Assembly (NCBI RefSeq): GCF_026162365.1 | Contig: NZ_JAOANW010000009.1 | Coordinates: 186,001 to 250,000, forward strand | DNA length: 64,000 bases | Reading direction: 5' to 3' | From: Nitratireductor luteus | GTDB taxonomy: Bacteria > Pseudomonadota > Alphaproteobacteria > Rhizobiales > Rhizobiaceae | Part shown: positions 48,652-58,684 of the stretch, piece by piece | Layout: each line of letters opens with the position of its first letter | Numbering within the stretch: position 1 is the first letter of the stretch | Translations under genes and position numbers: made by a program | Notes under the pieces: model-generated | Told to the model about the DNA's origin: nothing | What the model saw: only the letters and a program-made list of their open reading frames with translations | Database searches by the model: none

Positions 48652-49461
48652 GTGACCACATCCGGAAGAATTCGCGCCGGCATCGGCGGCTGGACCTTCG
48701 CGCCATGGGAAGGCACCTTCTATCCTGATGACCTGCCCAAGAAGCGGCAGCTGGAGTATGCCAGCAGGCAGATGCCGACGATCGAGGTGAACGGCACCTA
48801 TTATGGCTCGCAGAAGCCTGCCGTCTATGCCAAATGGGCAAGCGAGACGCCCGACGATTTCGTTTTCTCGCTGAAGGGAAACCGCTTCGTCACCAACCGC
48901 AAGGTCCTTTCGGAGGCTGCCGAATCGCTGGAGAAGTTCCTGGGCTCCGGCATCACCGAAATGGGTGGGAAGCTGGGCCCGCTGGTCTGGCAGTTCGCGC
49001 CCACCAAGAAGTTCGACCCGGAGGATTTCGAGGGTTTTCTCCAGCTTCTGCCTTCGAGCCGGGATGGCATCGCCCTGCGGCATGTGCTGGAGGTCCGCCA
49101 CCCTTCCTTCGTCGTGCCGGAATTCGCCGCGCTTGCCCGCAAGTACCGGGCCGCGATCTGTTACGCACATCACTTCGAATATCCCGAGATCGCCGACGTC
49201 ACGGCCGATTTCGTGTATGCGCGGCTGCAGCGCGGCCAGGACGACATACCCACGGCCTATACGCCGGCGGATATGGACGCCTGGGCCGACCGTGCCGGAA
49301 CATGGGCGGAGGGCGGCATGCCGGGCGATCTGCCGCTGGCGGACGAGACCACCGAGATCGAAAAGCGCCCGCGCGATGTCTTCGTCTATTTCATTCACGA
49401 AGGAAAGATCCGCGCCCCCCACGCCGCGCGCGCCTTCATGGAGCGCGTCACGAAAGCCTGA
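48652..49461 (+). CDS. DUF72 (YecE-like) family protein
   Basis: 269 residues from a GTG at 48652. IRAGIGGWTFAPWEGTFYPDDLPKKRQLEYAS and IEVNGTYYGSQKP are the DUF72 core, a TIM-barrel-like family distantly like xylose isomerase or endonuclease IV. VFVYFIHEGKIRAPHAA ends it. The biochemical role is unknown. It lies 28 bases behind uvrA on the same strand, so it may share SOS control. Confidence 0.9.
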   Translation: MTTSGRIRAGIGGWTFAPWEGTFYPDDLPKKRQLEYASRQMPTIEVNGTYYGSQKPAVYAKWASETPDDFVFSLKGNRFVTNRKVLSEAAESLEKFLGSGITEMGGKLGPLVWQFAPTKKFDPEDFEGFLQLLPSSRDGIALRHVLEVRHPSFVVPEFAALARKYRAAICYAHHFEYPEIADVTADFVYARLQRGQDDIPTAYTPADMDAWADRAGTWAEGGMPGDLPLADETTEIEKRPRDVFVYFIHEGKIRAPHAARAFMERVTKA

Positions 49462-49464
49462 TGC

Positions 49465-50649
49465 TCACTTCGCCACAGTGCCCTTCCCGTAGATCGTGGC
49501 GAGCACGGCATCGGCGGCCAGTTCGCCGGAGGGCTTTGGTGTTGCAAGGGCGGCGGCCACCTGCGCAAAGCCTTCGCGCTGTGCAGCCCGCGTCGGCGTG
49601 TCGTCCCATAATTGTCCGATCTGCCGCGCCAGGTAGGAAGGCCGCACGAACTGGTCGAAATATTCTGGCACCACGGGCCAGCCGGCGATCAGGTTGGGCA
49701 GCGAGGCGGACCACACCGTGATCATCGATATCAGCAGGCGCGCGACCGGATCCGTCTTGTAGCAACTGATGAAGGGCACGCGCGCCAGCGCCAGCTCCAG
49801 TGCGACCGTCCCAGAACAGGCAAGTGCCGCGTCCGCGCCGGCAAAGGCGCGCCATTTGCGTTCCGGCTCCAGGATGATTTCCGGCCTGACCGCCCAGTCT
49901 TCGGTGGCTTTTTTGACGATCGGCGCGACATGCGGCACTGTCGGCAACAGCACGTCGAAGCGATGGCCCGTTCCGTGCAGTTCGGCAACGGCTTTGCCGA
50001 AAGGCTCGATCAGCCGCTGGACCTCGCCCCGGCGCGAACCTGGCAGCACCAGCAGCGTCTTGCGGCTGGGCGACGGCTTCTCCTTGCGCGTAAGCTGCTC
50101 ATGGGCGGTGGCCAGTATGTTTTCGTCGGCATTCAGCCGATGTCCGACATAGCTGCCGGCCGGCCCGCCCAGCCGTTCGAGCTCCGCCGGCTCGAAAGGC
50201 AACAGGCACAGAACATAGTCTACATGGGGCCGCATCTGCGCCGCCCGGCCCGGCCGCCACGCCCACACGCTGGGGCACACATAATGCACGATCGGTATCG
50301 AAGGATCGGCCGCCCGCACCTTCCGGGCCACGCGCAGACCGAATTCGGGGCTGTCTATGGTCACGAGACAGTCGGGCTTTTCGGAGACAACGGCCCTTGC
50401 GGTCTGGCCGATACGGTGCCAGAGGCGCGGCAGATCGCGAAGGACCGCCGATATCCCCATCAGCGCGATCTCGTCGGCATCGAACAGCGACACAAGGCCC
50501 AACGCGCGCAGATTGCGCCCGCCAACACCCGTCAGCACCACGTCCTGACCCGTCTTCCGTTCCAGCGCCGCCACGAGATCGGCGCCCAGCAGATCGCCCG
50601 ATTCTTCGCCGGCCACGATGGCGATGCGCAGGGGCTTCTTGGCGCTCAT
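49465..50649 (-). CDS. lpxB: lipid-A-disaccharide synthase
   Basis: 394 residues from the ATG at 50649, overlapping lpxI by 4 bases. RIAIVAGEESGDLLGADLV starts the glycosyltransferase; SPEFGLRVARKV, YVCPSVWAWRPGRA and LPGSRRGEV are conserved. Joins UDP-diacylglucosamine and lipid X to the lipid A disaccharide. Last gene of the long envelope operon and convergent with the DUF72 gene. Confidence 0.96.
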   Translation of the reverse strand: MSAKKPLRIAIVAGEESGDLLGADLVAALERKTGQDVVLTGVGGRNLRALGLVSLFDADEIALMGISAVLRDLPRLWHRIGQTARAVVSEKPDCLVTIDSPEFGLRVARKVRAADPSIPIVHYVCPSVWAWRPGRAAQMRPHVDYVLCLLPFEPAELERLGGPAGSYVGHRLNADENILATAHEQLTRKEKPSPSRKTLLVLPGSRRGEVQRLIEPFGKAVAELHGTGHRFDVLLPTVPHVAPIVKKATEDWAVRPEIILEPERKWRAFAGADAALACSGTVALELALARVPFISCYKTDPVARLLISMITVWSASLPNLIAGWPVVPEYFDQFVRPSYLARQIGQLWDDTPTRAAQREGFAQVAAALATPKPSGELAADAVLATIYGKGTVAK

Positions 50650-51536
50650 GCCGCGGGCTCGCCTTCCAGACCGACCAGGTAGAGCCCCAGTTCGTCGGCA
50701 AGCCGGATTGTCTCGGCCATGTCGAGGATCAGGCTGCGGCCGGCTTCCACGGCAACGCCTCCAAGCCCGGCCGCCTTGGCGGCGGTCATCGTGCGGGGGC
50801 CGATGGAGGGCAGGTCGGCCCGTTCCTCCTGCCCCGGCTTCGCACATTTTACCAGCGCGCCGCGCGCCTTGCCGGCCAGCCGACCGTGCCCGCGCAAATC
50901 CTTCATGCGCTCCAGCAGCCCGTCCGTTCCCTCGATGCCCTCGAGCGCCACCGCGCGCCCGCCGATGGCGATGGCCGCCTGGCCGATGTCGAGCGCCCCG
51001 ATGGCGCGCGCCGCCGCAAAGGCGGCCGCAATGTCCTTCCGGTCGCCGCTTCCAGGCTTGATCTTGCCGAGAGCCCCCGTCGGCGCCAGCAGGTCCGGCA
51101 CCACCTCATGCGCCCCCACGACCTGGATGCCGCTGCTTTCGATATAGCCGATGGTGGCGCGCAACAGACCGTCATCACCCCGCGCATAGGCGGCGATGAG
51201 GCGGGGTATCTGCAGAAGCACGGACGGCGGGAACCGCAGGCGCGAGAGCGGCGGGCGCTTGGCCACACCGCCAGCCATCACCAGGTGCGTCACGCCGCGC
51301 CTGCGCAATTCCGGCAGGACGAAGCCCAGCCTGTCGACCGCCGCGGTGAGAAGATCGTAGCGCCCAGGCGCCTCGGCTATGTCGGCCTCGTCGGCAATCG
51401 CCACGACCACAGGCCGATGACCGGCCGAAGCAAGCGCGTCGATTACATGAATTGGCAAAAGCCCGCTGCCGGCCACGACGGCAACACGGTCACCCGCGCC
51501 GAACCTCGCTTGCCTAGTCCTCGCCGTCATCGTCAT
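50646..51536 (-). CDS. lpxI: UDP-2,3-diacylglucosamine diphosphatase, LpxI type
   Basis: 296 residues from the ATG at 51536 (a second ATG lies two codons later). VAVVAGSGLLPIHVIDAL, HLVMAGGVAKRP, GDDGLLRATIGYIE and PSIGPRTMTAAKAAGLGGVAVEAGRSLI are LpxI (DUF1009) features. It hydrolyses UDP-diacylglucosamine to lipid X, replacing LpxH, as is usual in alphaproteobacteria. Overlaps lpxA by 23 bases. Confidence 0.94.
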   Translation of the reverse strand: MTMTARTRQARFGAGDRVAVVAGSGLLPIHVIDALASAGHRPVVVAIADEADIAEAPGRYDLLTAAVDRLGFVLPELRRRGVTHLVMAGGVAKRPPLSRLRFPPSVLLQIPRLIAAYARGDDGLLRATIGYIESSGIQVVGAHEVVPDLLAPTGALGKIKPGSGDRKDIAAAFAAARAIGALDIGQAAIAIGGRAVALEGIEGTDGLLERMKDLRGHGRLAGKARGALVKCAKPGQEERADLPSIGPRTMTAAKAAGLGGVAVEAGRSLILDMAETIRLADELGLYLVGLEGEPAA

Positions 51537-52347
51537 CGTCGATGGCCCTTCCGCGCGGCGGTACCGTGAAGTGGCGCTTATCCTTGCCCGCCACGAAACG
51601 GAGCATGTCTGCCACCACCGCCGAATCCGGGAAAGCGGTCGCGACGCGGCCGATATTGGCGGCAAGCGGCTGATCCGGATCAAACAGCATCCGGTAGGCC
51701 TTGCGCAATTGCACCAGCTCGGAGCGCGGCATGCCCGATCGCTTCATTCCGATCACGTTGAGCCCGCGCAGCTTGGCCCGGTCGCCGACAGCCATGCCGT
51801 AAGGTATGACATCGCCGACCACTGCCGCGAAGCCACCCAGAAAAGCGTGATGGCCCACCCGCACGAACTGGTGGACGGCCGCATAGCCGGACATGATCAC
51901 GGCGTCGCCGATCTCGGAGTGCCCGCCCAGCCCCGCATAGTTCGCCATCGTCACCTTGTTGCCGACAATGCAATCATGGGCGACATGGCTGTAGGCCATC
52001 AGATAGCAGTCGTCCCCTACGACCGTGCGGCCTCGCCCCGTCTCGGTGCCGCGGTGGACCGTCATGCCTTCGCGGATGATGCAGTTGCGGCCCACCGTCA
52101 GCGTCGTGCGGCCGCCCTTGTATTTGAAATCCTGCGGCGGACCGCCAAGTACGGCGGTGGGATAGACTTGGCAGCCCTCCCCGAGCGTCGTTTCGCCGAG
52201 AATGGTGACCTGGCTCACAAGCTCCGTCCGGTCGCCGATGATGGCCTGCGGCCCCACATGACAGAATGGCCCGATGCGCACGCCAGCGCCCAGTTCGGCA
52301 CCCTTCTCGACTACCGCGCTTGGATGAATGAGGGTTTCCTGTGGCAT
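51514..52347 (-). CDS. lpxA: UDP-N-acetylglucosamine acyltransferase
   Basis: 277 residues of left-handed beta-helix with hexapeptide repeats. Catalytic His lies in AYSHVAHDCIVGN, and ANYAGLGGHSEIGD follows. The C-terminal helical part ends in an acidic tail DDDDDGED. First step of lipid A synthesis, using acyl-ACP. Nine bases behind fabZ. Confidence 0.97.
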   Translation of the reverse strand: MPQETLIHPSAVVEKGAELGAGVRIGPFCHVGPQAIIGDRTELVSQVTILGETTLGEGCQVYPTAVLGGPPQDFKYKGGRTTLTVGRNCIIREGMTVHRGTETGRGRTVVGDDCYLMAYSHVAHDCIVGNKVTMANYAGLGGHSEIGDAVIMSGYAAVHQFVRVGHHAFLGGFAAVVGDVIPYGMAVGDRAKLRGLNVIGMKRSGMPRSELVQLRKAYRMLFDPDQPLAANIGRVATAFPDSAVVADMLRFVAGKDKRHFTVPPRGRAIDDDDDGED

Positions 52348-52356
52348 GGTGTCCCG

Positions 52357-52821
52357 TCAGCCCGGCTCTTTCGCCGACATCATGGCCGAGATCACGGCCT
52401 CCGCGACCTTGCTCCCACCCACCTTCGCCTCACAGGCGAACCGCCAGATATTGCCACGCTGCTTCTGCTTGACGACATGGATCTCGAGCTTGTCGCCCGG
52501 CACCACAGGCTTGCGGAACTTGGCATTGTCTATGGTCATGAAATAGACCACCGAAGGCTGGCTATCGCCGGAATTGTTGATGCAGATCGCGCCGGCCGTC
52601 TGCGCCATGGCCTCGACGATCAAGACGCCGGGCATAACTGGCTGGCCGGGGAAATGTCCCAGGAAATGCGGCTCATTGAAGGTGACATTCTTGATGCCAA
52701 TGGCGGAATTGTCGCCGTCGACCTCGATGATGCGGTCGACCAGCAGGAATGGATAGCGGTGCGGCAGCAGGCGCAGAATATCCATTATTTCAAGACTATC
52801 GAGCGTCGAGCCGTCGGCCAT
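52357..52821 (-). CDS. fabZ: 3-hydroxyacyl-ACP dehydratase
   Basis: 154 residues from the ATG at 52821. The hot-dog fold motifs [13 protein letters not shown] and [19 protein letters not shown] (with catalytic His and Glu) are present. It dehydrates 3-hydroxyacyl-ACP in fatty acid elongation and competes with LpxA and LpxD for the same substrate, which explains its place among them. Four bases after lpxD. Confidence 0.97.
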   Translation of the reverse strand: MADGSTLDSLEIMDILRLLPHRYPFLLVDRIIEVDGDNSAIGIKNVTFNEPHFLGHFPGQPVMPGVLIVEAMAQTAGAICINNSGDSQPSVVYFMTIDNAKFRKPVVPGDKLEIHVVKQKQRGNIWRFACEAKVGGSKVAEAVISAMMSAKEPG

Positions 52822-52825
52822 TATG

Positions 52826-53872
52826 CTATTTTCCCTTCCTTGTTCCCTCGGCAAGCCTGCGCAGCGCCGTCAGCTCGCGAAATGCCTGTCGCATGGGCTG
52901 CGCAGGCGATCCCGCCCAGCGCTCGCCCGCCGGAATGTCGTTCATGACGCCACTGGAAGCGGCAAGCTGCGCCCCGTCACCGATCGACAGATGATCGGCA
53001 ATGCCGACACGACCGCCGAGCATCACGTAATTGCCGAGTGTCACCGAACCGGAGAGCCCGCACTGGCCAGCCACCACACAAGCCCTGCCAATACGCACAT
53101 TGTGCGCGATCTGTACGAGATTATCGATCTTGCTGCCCTCGCCGATCACCGTATCCGTCAACGCTCCGCGATCCACAGTCGTGTTCGCACCGATCTCGAC
53201 GTCGTTCTGAATGATAACCCGACCAAGCTGGGGATATTTTTCCAGCCCCGCTGCCCCAGGCAGAAAGCCGAACCCGTCCTGCCCGATCTGCACCCCAGGA
53301 TGGATGATCACGCCATCGCCGATCACGGCGAACTGCACGGTGGTGTTGGGACCGATATAGCTGTTGCGGCCGATCTTGCAGCCGGCCCCTATAACGGCAT
53401 GCGGAGCGATAACGGTTCCCCTGCCGATCTCCGCGCCCGTGCCGATCACCGCTCCGGCTTCAATGATGGCACCTTCTTCGATCAGGGCACCAGCGGCAAT
53501 TGCCGCGCGATCGGAGACGCCTGTTTCGCCGGTCATCGGCTGCGGCCTGCTGGCGGCAGGAAAGAGAAGCCGGGCCACCGCCGCAAAGGCATGTTGTGGC
53601 CTGGGCGCAGACAGCACCGCTACGCCATCCGGCACCATACCCGCGAATTCTCCCGGGCAAATCACGGCAGCCGCAATCAGGCCCGGGATGATATTCGCGT
53701 TGCGCTTGCCTTCCACGAAGACCAGTGCGCCCTGTCCACCTTCGGTGGCGGCCGCCAAATGGGTGATTTCAACGTCCGCGAGCTCCGGCCTGGCAAGGGT
53801 TGCGCCGGTCAGTGCCGCGATCTCGCCCGCGTTGATGCGGCGCGCGGGGACAAAAAAATCGGGTTCTTTCAT
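52826..53872 (-). CDS. lpxD: UDP-3-O-acylglucosamine N-acyltransferase
   Basis: 348 residues. The N-terminal uridine-binding domain ends around residue 100, then hexapeptide beta-helix repeats follow; the catalytic histidine is in [11 protein letters not shown]. Third step of lipid A synthesis. It lies 67 bases behind bamA with no skp gene between, unlike E. coli. Confidence 0.97.
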   Translation of the reverse strand: MKEPDFFVPARRINAGEIAALTGATLARPELADVEITHLAAATEGGQGALVFVEGKRNANIIPGLIAAAVICPGEFAGMVPDGVAVLSAPRPQHAFAAVARLLFPAASRPQPMTGETGVSDRAAIAAGALIEEGAIIEAGAVIGTGAEIGRGTVIAPHAVIGAGCKIGRNSYIGPNTTVQFAVIGDGVIIHPGVQIGQDGFGFLPGAAGLEKYPQLGRVIIQNDVEIGANTTVDRGALTDTVIGEGSKIDNLVQIAHNVRIGRACVVAGQCGLSGSVTLGNYVMLGGRVGIADHLSIGDGAQLAASSGVMNDIPAGERWAGSPAQPMRQAFRELTALRRLAEGTRKGK

Positions 53873-53939
53873 GAACGCCTTCTCGTCCGGGCTGCCTCAA
53901 GCTGCCCGGACAGTCTGCTATGCCTCAGCGAGCCCAGGC

Positions 53940-56309
53940 CTAGAACCGCGTGGAAATACCGAAGTTCCAATGCTGAAGCCGGTCCGTGTCTTCCTTCACA
54001 ACGGGATATGCGTAGTCGACACGCAACGGGCCAAAGGGCGAAGCCCAGATCAGGCTGGCGCCAACCGATGCACGCCATTCCATACCGGTGGCCACGGCAC
54101 CCGACACCTCGCTGCCATACAGCGTGGCGGCATCGGCGAAGAAGGCGCCACGCATACCGAAGCTCTCGGGAATAACCGGCATTGGGAACTGTGTTTCAGC
54201 CGAAGCGTGGAAATAGGTCGTGCCTCCGAGATAGTCCCGCGTCCCGTCAGAAGCCAATTGGTACGGTCCGATGCCGTTATACTTGAACCCGCGGATAATG
54301 CGGTCATTGCTGTTGAAATTATCGAAGACACGAATCGGGTTGTCGCCGTAGCCGAAGATGTGCCCACCACCGACCGTGACGAGACCGACAAGGTCCAGTT
54401 CCTCGGAAATCATCTGATAGTAGTTGGCCCGCCCCGTGAGCTTCACCCACTTCGCATCTCCGCCGAGGCCGGCGAACTCGGTCGTGAAGTTAGCGTAAAT
54501 GCCTTCACGCGGAGACTTCATATCGTCGATCGTGTTGTAGATCAGCGAACCACTGACGGATGACTTCTTCCAGGTGCCTTGGTTGATAGCCTCTTGAACA
54601 GCGGTCGAGACGCCGGAGCCCGTCCCATAGTCATCGCCCCTCGTATACTCTTCCTGCACGTAATTATAGGCCAGCTGGGTCGTCAAAGCCTCGGTAATCG
54701 GCAGGCCAAATCGCACGGTGGCACCCGTTGCCTCGCGATCATAGATGTTAGCCCCGCCGGAATTTTCCACGCTGCGCGTATTGCGGAACACATCGAAGCC
54801 GGCGGCAATGCGGCGTCCCAGGAAGTAAGGCTCGGTGAAGGAGAAGGTGTAATCGCGCGAATCCTCGCCACCGGCTGCAGAAACGCGGATGAACTGCCCA
54901 CGACCCAGGAAATTGCGCTCGGTGACCGACCCCTCGACCGAGAAGCCGCCATTGCTGGAAGACGAGGCGCCCGTAGCGTAACCCGCACCAATGGAGAACT
55001 CGCCGGTCGATTTCTCCACCACATCCACGACCAGGATGACCTGATCCGGCTGGGAACCCGGCACAGTGGTGATGTTGACGGTCTGGAAGAAATTCAGCGC
55101 ATCGAGCCTGCGCTTGGCGCGCTGGATCAATACCTGGTTGAAGGCATCGCCCTCGCTGACGTCGAATTCGCGCCGGATAACGTAGTCGCGCGTGCGGCTG
55201 TTGCCACGAATCTCGATGCGCTCGACATAGGCGCGCGGTCCCTCATCCACCGAATAGACAACGGAGATCGTGCGGTTTTCGAAGTCGCGGCTGCCACGCG
55301 GCGTAACCTGCGCGAAAGCATAGCCGCGCCCGGCGACTTCCTCGGTGAGGCCGATGATCGTGTCTTCGATATCCTTGGCGCTGTAAAGCCCCCCGCTGCG
55401 CGTCTCGATCCGATCCTGAAGCGTGGCGGTATCGATGCCATCGATGGTTGAATCGATCGACACGTCGCTGAACCTGTAGCGCTCACCCTCTTCCACGGTG
55501 AAGGTGATCGTATATTTGTTGTCGGCCTCGTTGAGATCGGCCGAGGACGAGATGACCCGGAAATCCGCAAAGCCGCGATTGTAATAGAAGCGGCGAAGCG
55601 CCTCTTCATCGGCGCGCAGACGATTGTCGTCATAGATGTCGTTGCGCATCAGGAACGACAGAAAGTTCGACTGCTTCGTCGAAACGACGTCCTTCAGGCG
55701 ACGATCGCCGAAGGCATTGTTGCCGATGAATTCGATAGAGCCGATCTTGGTGCGGTCGCCTTCCTGGATGTCGAAGATGACATTCACGCGCCCGTCGCTG
55801 AGCTCCTGAATGCGCCCGCTGACGGTCGCCTCATCGCGGCCTATGCGCTGATAGGCTGCGCGCACGGCCTCTTCATCGGCCTGCAGAAGCTGATTCGAGA
55901 ATGCCTTGCGCGGCCCCAACTGCACCGCACTGGCAAGGTTGGCGTCCTTGATCTTCTTGTTGCCCTGGAACAGCACCTGATTGACGATCGCATATTCGTC
56001 GACCGTCACAACCAGCGTGTTTCCGGACTGAGTGACCGAAACGTCGGCAAACAAGCCGGTGCTGAACAGGCGCTTCACGGCCTCGTTCACGTCGGCGTTG
56101 CTGAAAGATTGTCCGGGCGAAATGCCGACCTGGTTGCGGATCGTATCAGCATCGACGCGGCGATTCCCGCGGACCTCGATCCGGCTGACCGTCGCTGCCT
56201 CGGCGACAGATACGGATGCAAGCTGAACAGCGATCGCCCCCGATACCGCTAGACCGGCCGTCAGCGCCACCGCCGAAACGGCGCACATCAATCTGGAAGC
56301 TGCCTTCAT
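53940..56309 (-). CDS. bamA: outer membrane protein assembly factor BamA
   Basis: 789 residues. N-terminal signal peptide (about 1-38, ending SVAEA), five POTRA domains (about 40-420, starting ATVSRIEVRGNRRVDADTIRNQ) and a 16-strand beta barrel ending in phenylalanine (WNFGISTRF), the standard outer-membrane insertion signal. The conserved IRGF (RIIRGFKYNGIGP) loop is present. Core of the BAM complex. A perfect dyad lies in its leader. Confidence 0.97.
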   Translation of the reverse strand: MKAASRLMCAVSAVALTAGLAVSGAIAVQLASVSVAEAATVSRIEVRGNRRVDADTIRNQVGISPGQSFSNADVNEAVKRLFSTGLFADVSVTQSGNTLVVTVDEYAIVNQVLFQGNKKIKDANLASAVQLGPRKAFSNQLLQADEEAVRAAYQRIGRDEATVSGRIQELSDGRVNVIFDIQEGDRTKIGSIEFIGNNAFGDRRLKDVVSTKQSNFLSFLMRNDIYDDNRLRADEEALRRFYYNRGFADFRVISSSADLNEADNKYTITFTVEEGERYRFSDVSIDSTIDGIDTATLQDRIETRSGGLYSAKDIEDTIIGLTEEVAGRGYAFAQVTPRGSRDFENRTISVVYSVDEGPRAYVERIEIRGNSRTRDYVIRREFDVSEGDAFNQVLIQRAKRRLDALNFFQTVNITTVPGSQPDQVILVVDVVEKSTGEFSIGAGYATGASSSSNGGFSVEGSVTERNFLGRGQFIRVSAAGGEDSRDYTFSFTEPYFLGRRIAAGFDVFRNTRSVENSGGANIYDREATGATVRFGLPITEALTTQLAYNYVQEEYTRGDDYGTGSGVSTAVQEAINQGTWKKSSVSGSLIYNTIDDMKSPREGIYANFTTEFAGLGGDAKWVKLTGRANYYQMISEELDLVGLVTVGGGHIFGYGDNPIRVFDNFNSNDRIIRGFKYNGIGPYQLASDGTRDYLGGTTYFHASAETQFPMPVIPESFGMRGAFFADAATLYGSEVSGAVATGMEWRASVGASLIWASPFGPLRVDYAYPVVKEDTDRLQHWNFGISTRF

Positions 56310-56347
56310 TGGGCTTTAAAACCTTCTATTCTCGTTGTCCCCACGGC

Positions 56348-56400
56348 GAGAAAATCCGGACAATCGGGCAATTCGCATACCGTAATAGCCGGATTTTCTC
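56348..56400 (-). promoter_or_regulatory. perfect 12-bp inverted repeat upstream of bamA
   Basis: GAGAAAATCCGG (56348-56359) and CCGGATTTTCTC (56389-56400) are exact complements separated by 29 bases. The right arm falls between the -35 and -10 boxes of the candidate bamA promoter. It may be an operator or a leader hairpin. Confidence 0.6.
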
Positions 56401-56409
56401 TATACGCAA
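56382..56409 (-). promoter_or_regulatory. candidate bamA promoter
   Basis: On the minus strand TTGCGT (56409-56404) and TATTAC (56387-56382) lie 16 bases apart, about 75 bases before the bamA ATG. By eye only; it would let bamA-lpxB be expressed independently of rpsB. Confidence 0.4.
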
Positions 56410-56551
56410 GGCTTCTGGTTAATTTGCGTTTACGAAACATCCATCCGTGGCTTTCGCGTCACGCCAACCGTCCAACGTGGTAAATACCACCTGAACGACC
56501 AACCCCGGATGTACCCTCACGCAATTGCCTTTCCGTCAAACATATTTCTCC

Positions 56552-57691
56552 TCAGCATCCAAACAGATCGTTCCAGAAAACGAAACCCATGAACGCGAGA
56601 ACTACCAGCATTCCAACACGGTAAACCGCCTCCATCACTGCCTCGGGCACGGGCCGGCGCATCACCGCTTCCATGGCGTAGAACAAGAGATGGCCGCCAT
56701 CAAGCGGGGGGATGGGTAAAAGATTGAGAATCCCGATGCCAACGGACAGAAGCGCAACGAGTTGAACCAGCCATTCGAAACCCAGACTGGCCGCCTTGCC
56801 CGCCATATCGGCGATCTTCACTGGCCCGCCGAGCTGACAGCGATCCTCGCGCCCGACGACGAAACGCTTGAGGAACTGGCCGGTACGGGCAATTACGTGG
56901 CCGGTTTCCTCGACACCGGCCACGAGCGCGCCCACCGGACCGAATTCGTCTACCCGCCTGGCGCTTTCGCCCTCGTCGTTGATGACGCCGATGACGCCGA
57001 CCTTGACCGTGTTACCAAGCGCGTCTTCCTGCTCGGTCACCCGTGGCGCGGCGACGAGTTCGACCTCCCGACCATTGCGCATCATCACAAAAGTCAGCGG
57101 ATCGCCGGCCCGGCCTGACACGATGCGCTGAACGTCGCGAAAGGTCTCGACCGTCGTCCCGTCCACCGAGACAAACCGGTCTCCCGGCAGGATGCCCGCC
57201 TCCTCGGCAGCACTTCCCGGCTGGACCTGCGATACCGTCGGCTCAACGACGACGCGGCCATAGAGGCCGAACATGACGGCGAATACCGCTATCGTCAGCA
57301 GAAAATTGAAAAACGGCCCGGCAAACACCGTCGCGGCGCGTTTCCAGACCGGCTGCGTATGGAAGGCGATGCGCCGCTCGTCATCGGAAAGTGCGGCGGC
57401 AGCATCGGCGTCCGGCTGGCTCGTCGCCGACATGTCGCCGACGAACTTCACATAACCGCCGAGCGGTATCGCCGACAGCTTCCAGCGTGTACCCCGCCGG
57501 TCGTTGAACCCGAACAATTCCGGCCCGAAGCCGATGGAGAACGCCCGCACGCCGATCCCACACCAGCGGCCCACCAGATAATGGCCCATCTCATGCACGA
57601 AAACGACGACGGTGAGGACGAACAGAAACGGCACGATCGTGCCGAGGAGAAATCCGCCGGTGCCGGCAAGGAATGCGGAAATGTCGGTCAA
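56552..57691 (-). CDS. rseP: site-2 intramembrane zinc metalloprotease RseP
   Basis: 379 residues. H33-E34-x2-H37 in VFVHEMGHYLVGR is the zinc site in the first span, with the partner Asp in NLLPIPPLDGGHLLF near the C-terminus. One PDZ domain lies around residues 130-210 (QPGSAAEEAGILPGDRFVS), where E. coli RseP has two. It cleaves anti-sigma factors or signal peptides within the membrane. Between cdsA and bamA. Confidence 0.95.
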   Translation of the reverse strand: MTDISAFLAGTGGFLLGTIVPFLFVLTVVVFVHEMGHYLVGRWCGIGVRAFSIGFGPELFGFNDRRGTRWKLSAIPLGGYVKFVGDMSATSQPDADAAAALSDDERRIAFHTQPVWKRAATVFAGPFFNFLLTIAVFAVMFGLYGRVVVEPTVSQVQPGSAAEEAGILPGDRFVSVDGTTVETFRDVQRIVSGRAGDPLTFVMMRNGREVELVAAPRVTEQEDALGNTVKVGVIGVINDEGESARRVDEFGPVGALVAGVEETGHVIARTGQFLKRFVVGREDRCQLGGPVKIADMAGKAASLGFEWLVQLVALLSVGIGILNLLPIPPLDGGHLLFYAMEAVMRRPVPEAVMEAVYRVGMLVVLAFMGFVFWNDLFGC

Positions 57692-57856
57692 TGCGCTTCC
57701 GTTCTCCCAGATTCTATCGTTGCCGCGTCAGCTTTTCCCGCCAATCCGGGCAAATCCAAGGCCTGCGCCCGATGCCATAGGGAAGGGTTGCCGGGAGCAC
57801 ACCCGAATCCGGTGCGCGAGAGGGATGTAGCATCTAATCGCACCGGTAGAAACCGG

Positions 57857-58684
57857 TTAGAACGGCGACAGCGGCTCAACGGACGGCCCCAGCACAAGCG
57901 TTGCCGCATAGAGGAGGATGGCCGCAGGAATCAGCCCATCCACACGGTCCATTACGCCGCCATGCCCGGGAATGATCGCGCCCGAATCCTTCACCCCGTT
58001 CCGGCGCTTCACAGCCGATTCGAACAGGTCTCCTGCCTGCGAAACAACCGACAATGCGAGCGAGATAAGCCCCGCCGTCACGAGGACACCCAGGCTCGCG
58101 CCGGCAACGAACGCCGCCACGGCCAGCCCGCCGGCAAGCCCGAATGCCGCGCCGCCTATCGCCCCGCTCCATGTCTTGCCCGGCGAAATCGAGGGCGCGA
58201 GTTTCGGCCCGTCCAGAGAGCGGCCCGTGAAATAGGCCATGATGTCGGTCGCCCACACGACCACGAAAAGCAGGATCACGAGAACCAACCCCTCCTCCCT
58301 GAGGAAGGACAGGGCGATGGCCGGCAGTCCCGCATAGAGCAGGCCCCAGAGCGGCCAGAGCGTCGCTCGGGAGAACGCCCATGCGGCGAAGAGCCAGACA
58401 AGGCCGGCGCCAAGGGCTGCAACGCAGCCCAGCAGCGGCGCATCGAGCAGCAGAATGATCGCCAGAACCGCAAAGGCCGGCCAGCCATAGAGCTCACCGC
58501 TGGCATCGTCCTTGCGCATATCAAGCCACTCATGGAATATTCCGCCGCTCATCGCGACGACGAAAACGCGAAACCAGAAACCGCCGAACCAGGTCGCCGC
58601 CAGGACCACGATGATCAGGACGATTGCCGAGAAGACCCGCAGCTGCAGATTGCTGCGCTTTCCGGTTCCGCCTCCGGCGGTCAT
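57857..58684 (-). CDS. cdsA: phosphatidate cytidylyltransferase
   Basis: 275 residues with about seven to eight membrane spans. The C-terminal signature is present: [12 protein letters not shown], then [17 protein letters not shown] and [13 protein letters not shown]. Makes CDP-diacylglycerol from phosphatidic acid and CTP for all phospholipids. Overlaps uppS by 4 bases. No dxr gene lies between it and rseP. Confidence 0.95.
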   Translation of the reverse strand: MTAGGGTGKRSNLQLRVFSAIVLIIVVLAATWFGGFWFRVFVVAMSGGIFHEWLDMRKDDASGELYGWPAFAVLAIILLLDAPLLGCVAALGAGLVWLFAAWAFSRATLWPLWGLLYAGLPAIALSFLREEGLVLVILLFVVVWATDIMAYFTGRSLDGPKLAPSISPGKTWSGAIGGAAFGLAGGLAVAAFVAGASLGVLVTAGLISLALSVVSQAGDLFESAVKRRNGVKDSGAIIPGHGGVMDRVDGLIPAAILLYAATLVLGPSVEPLSPF

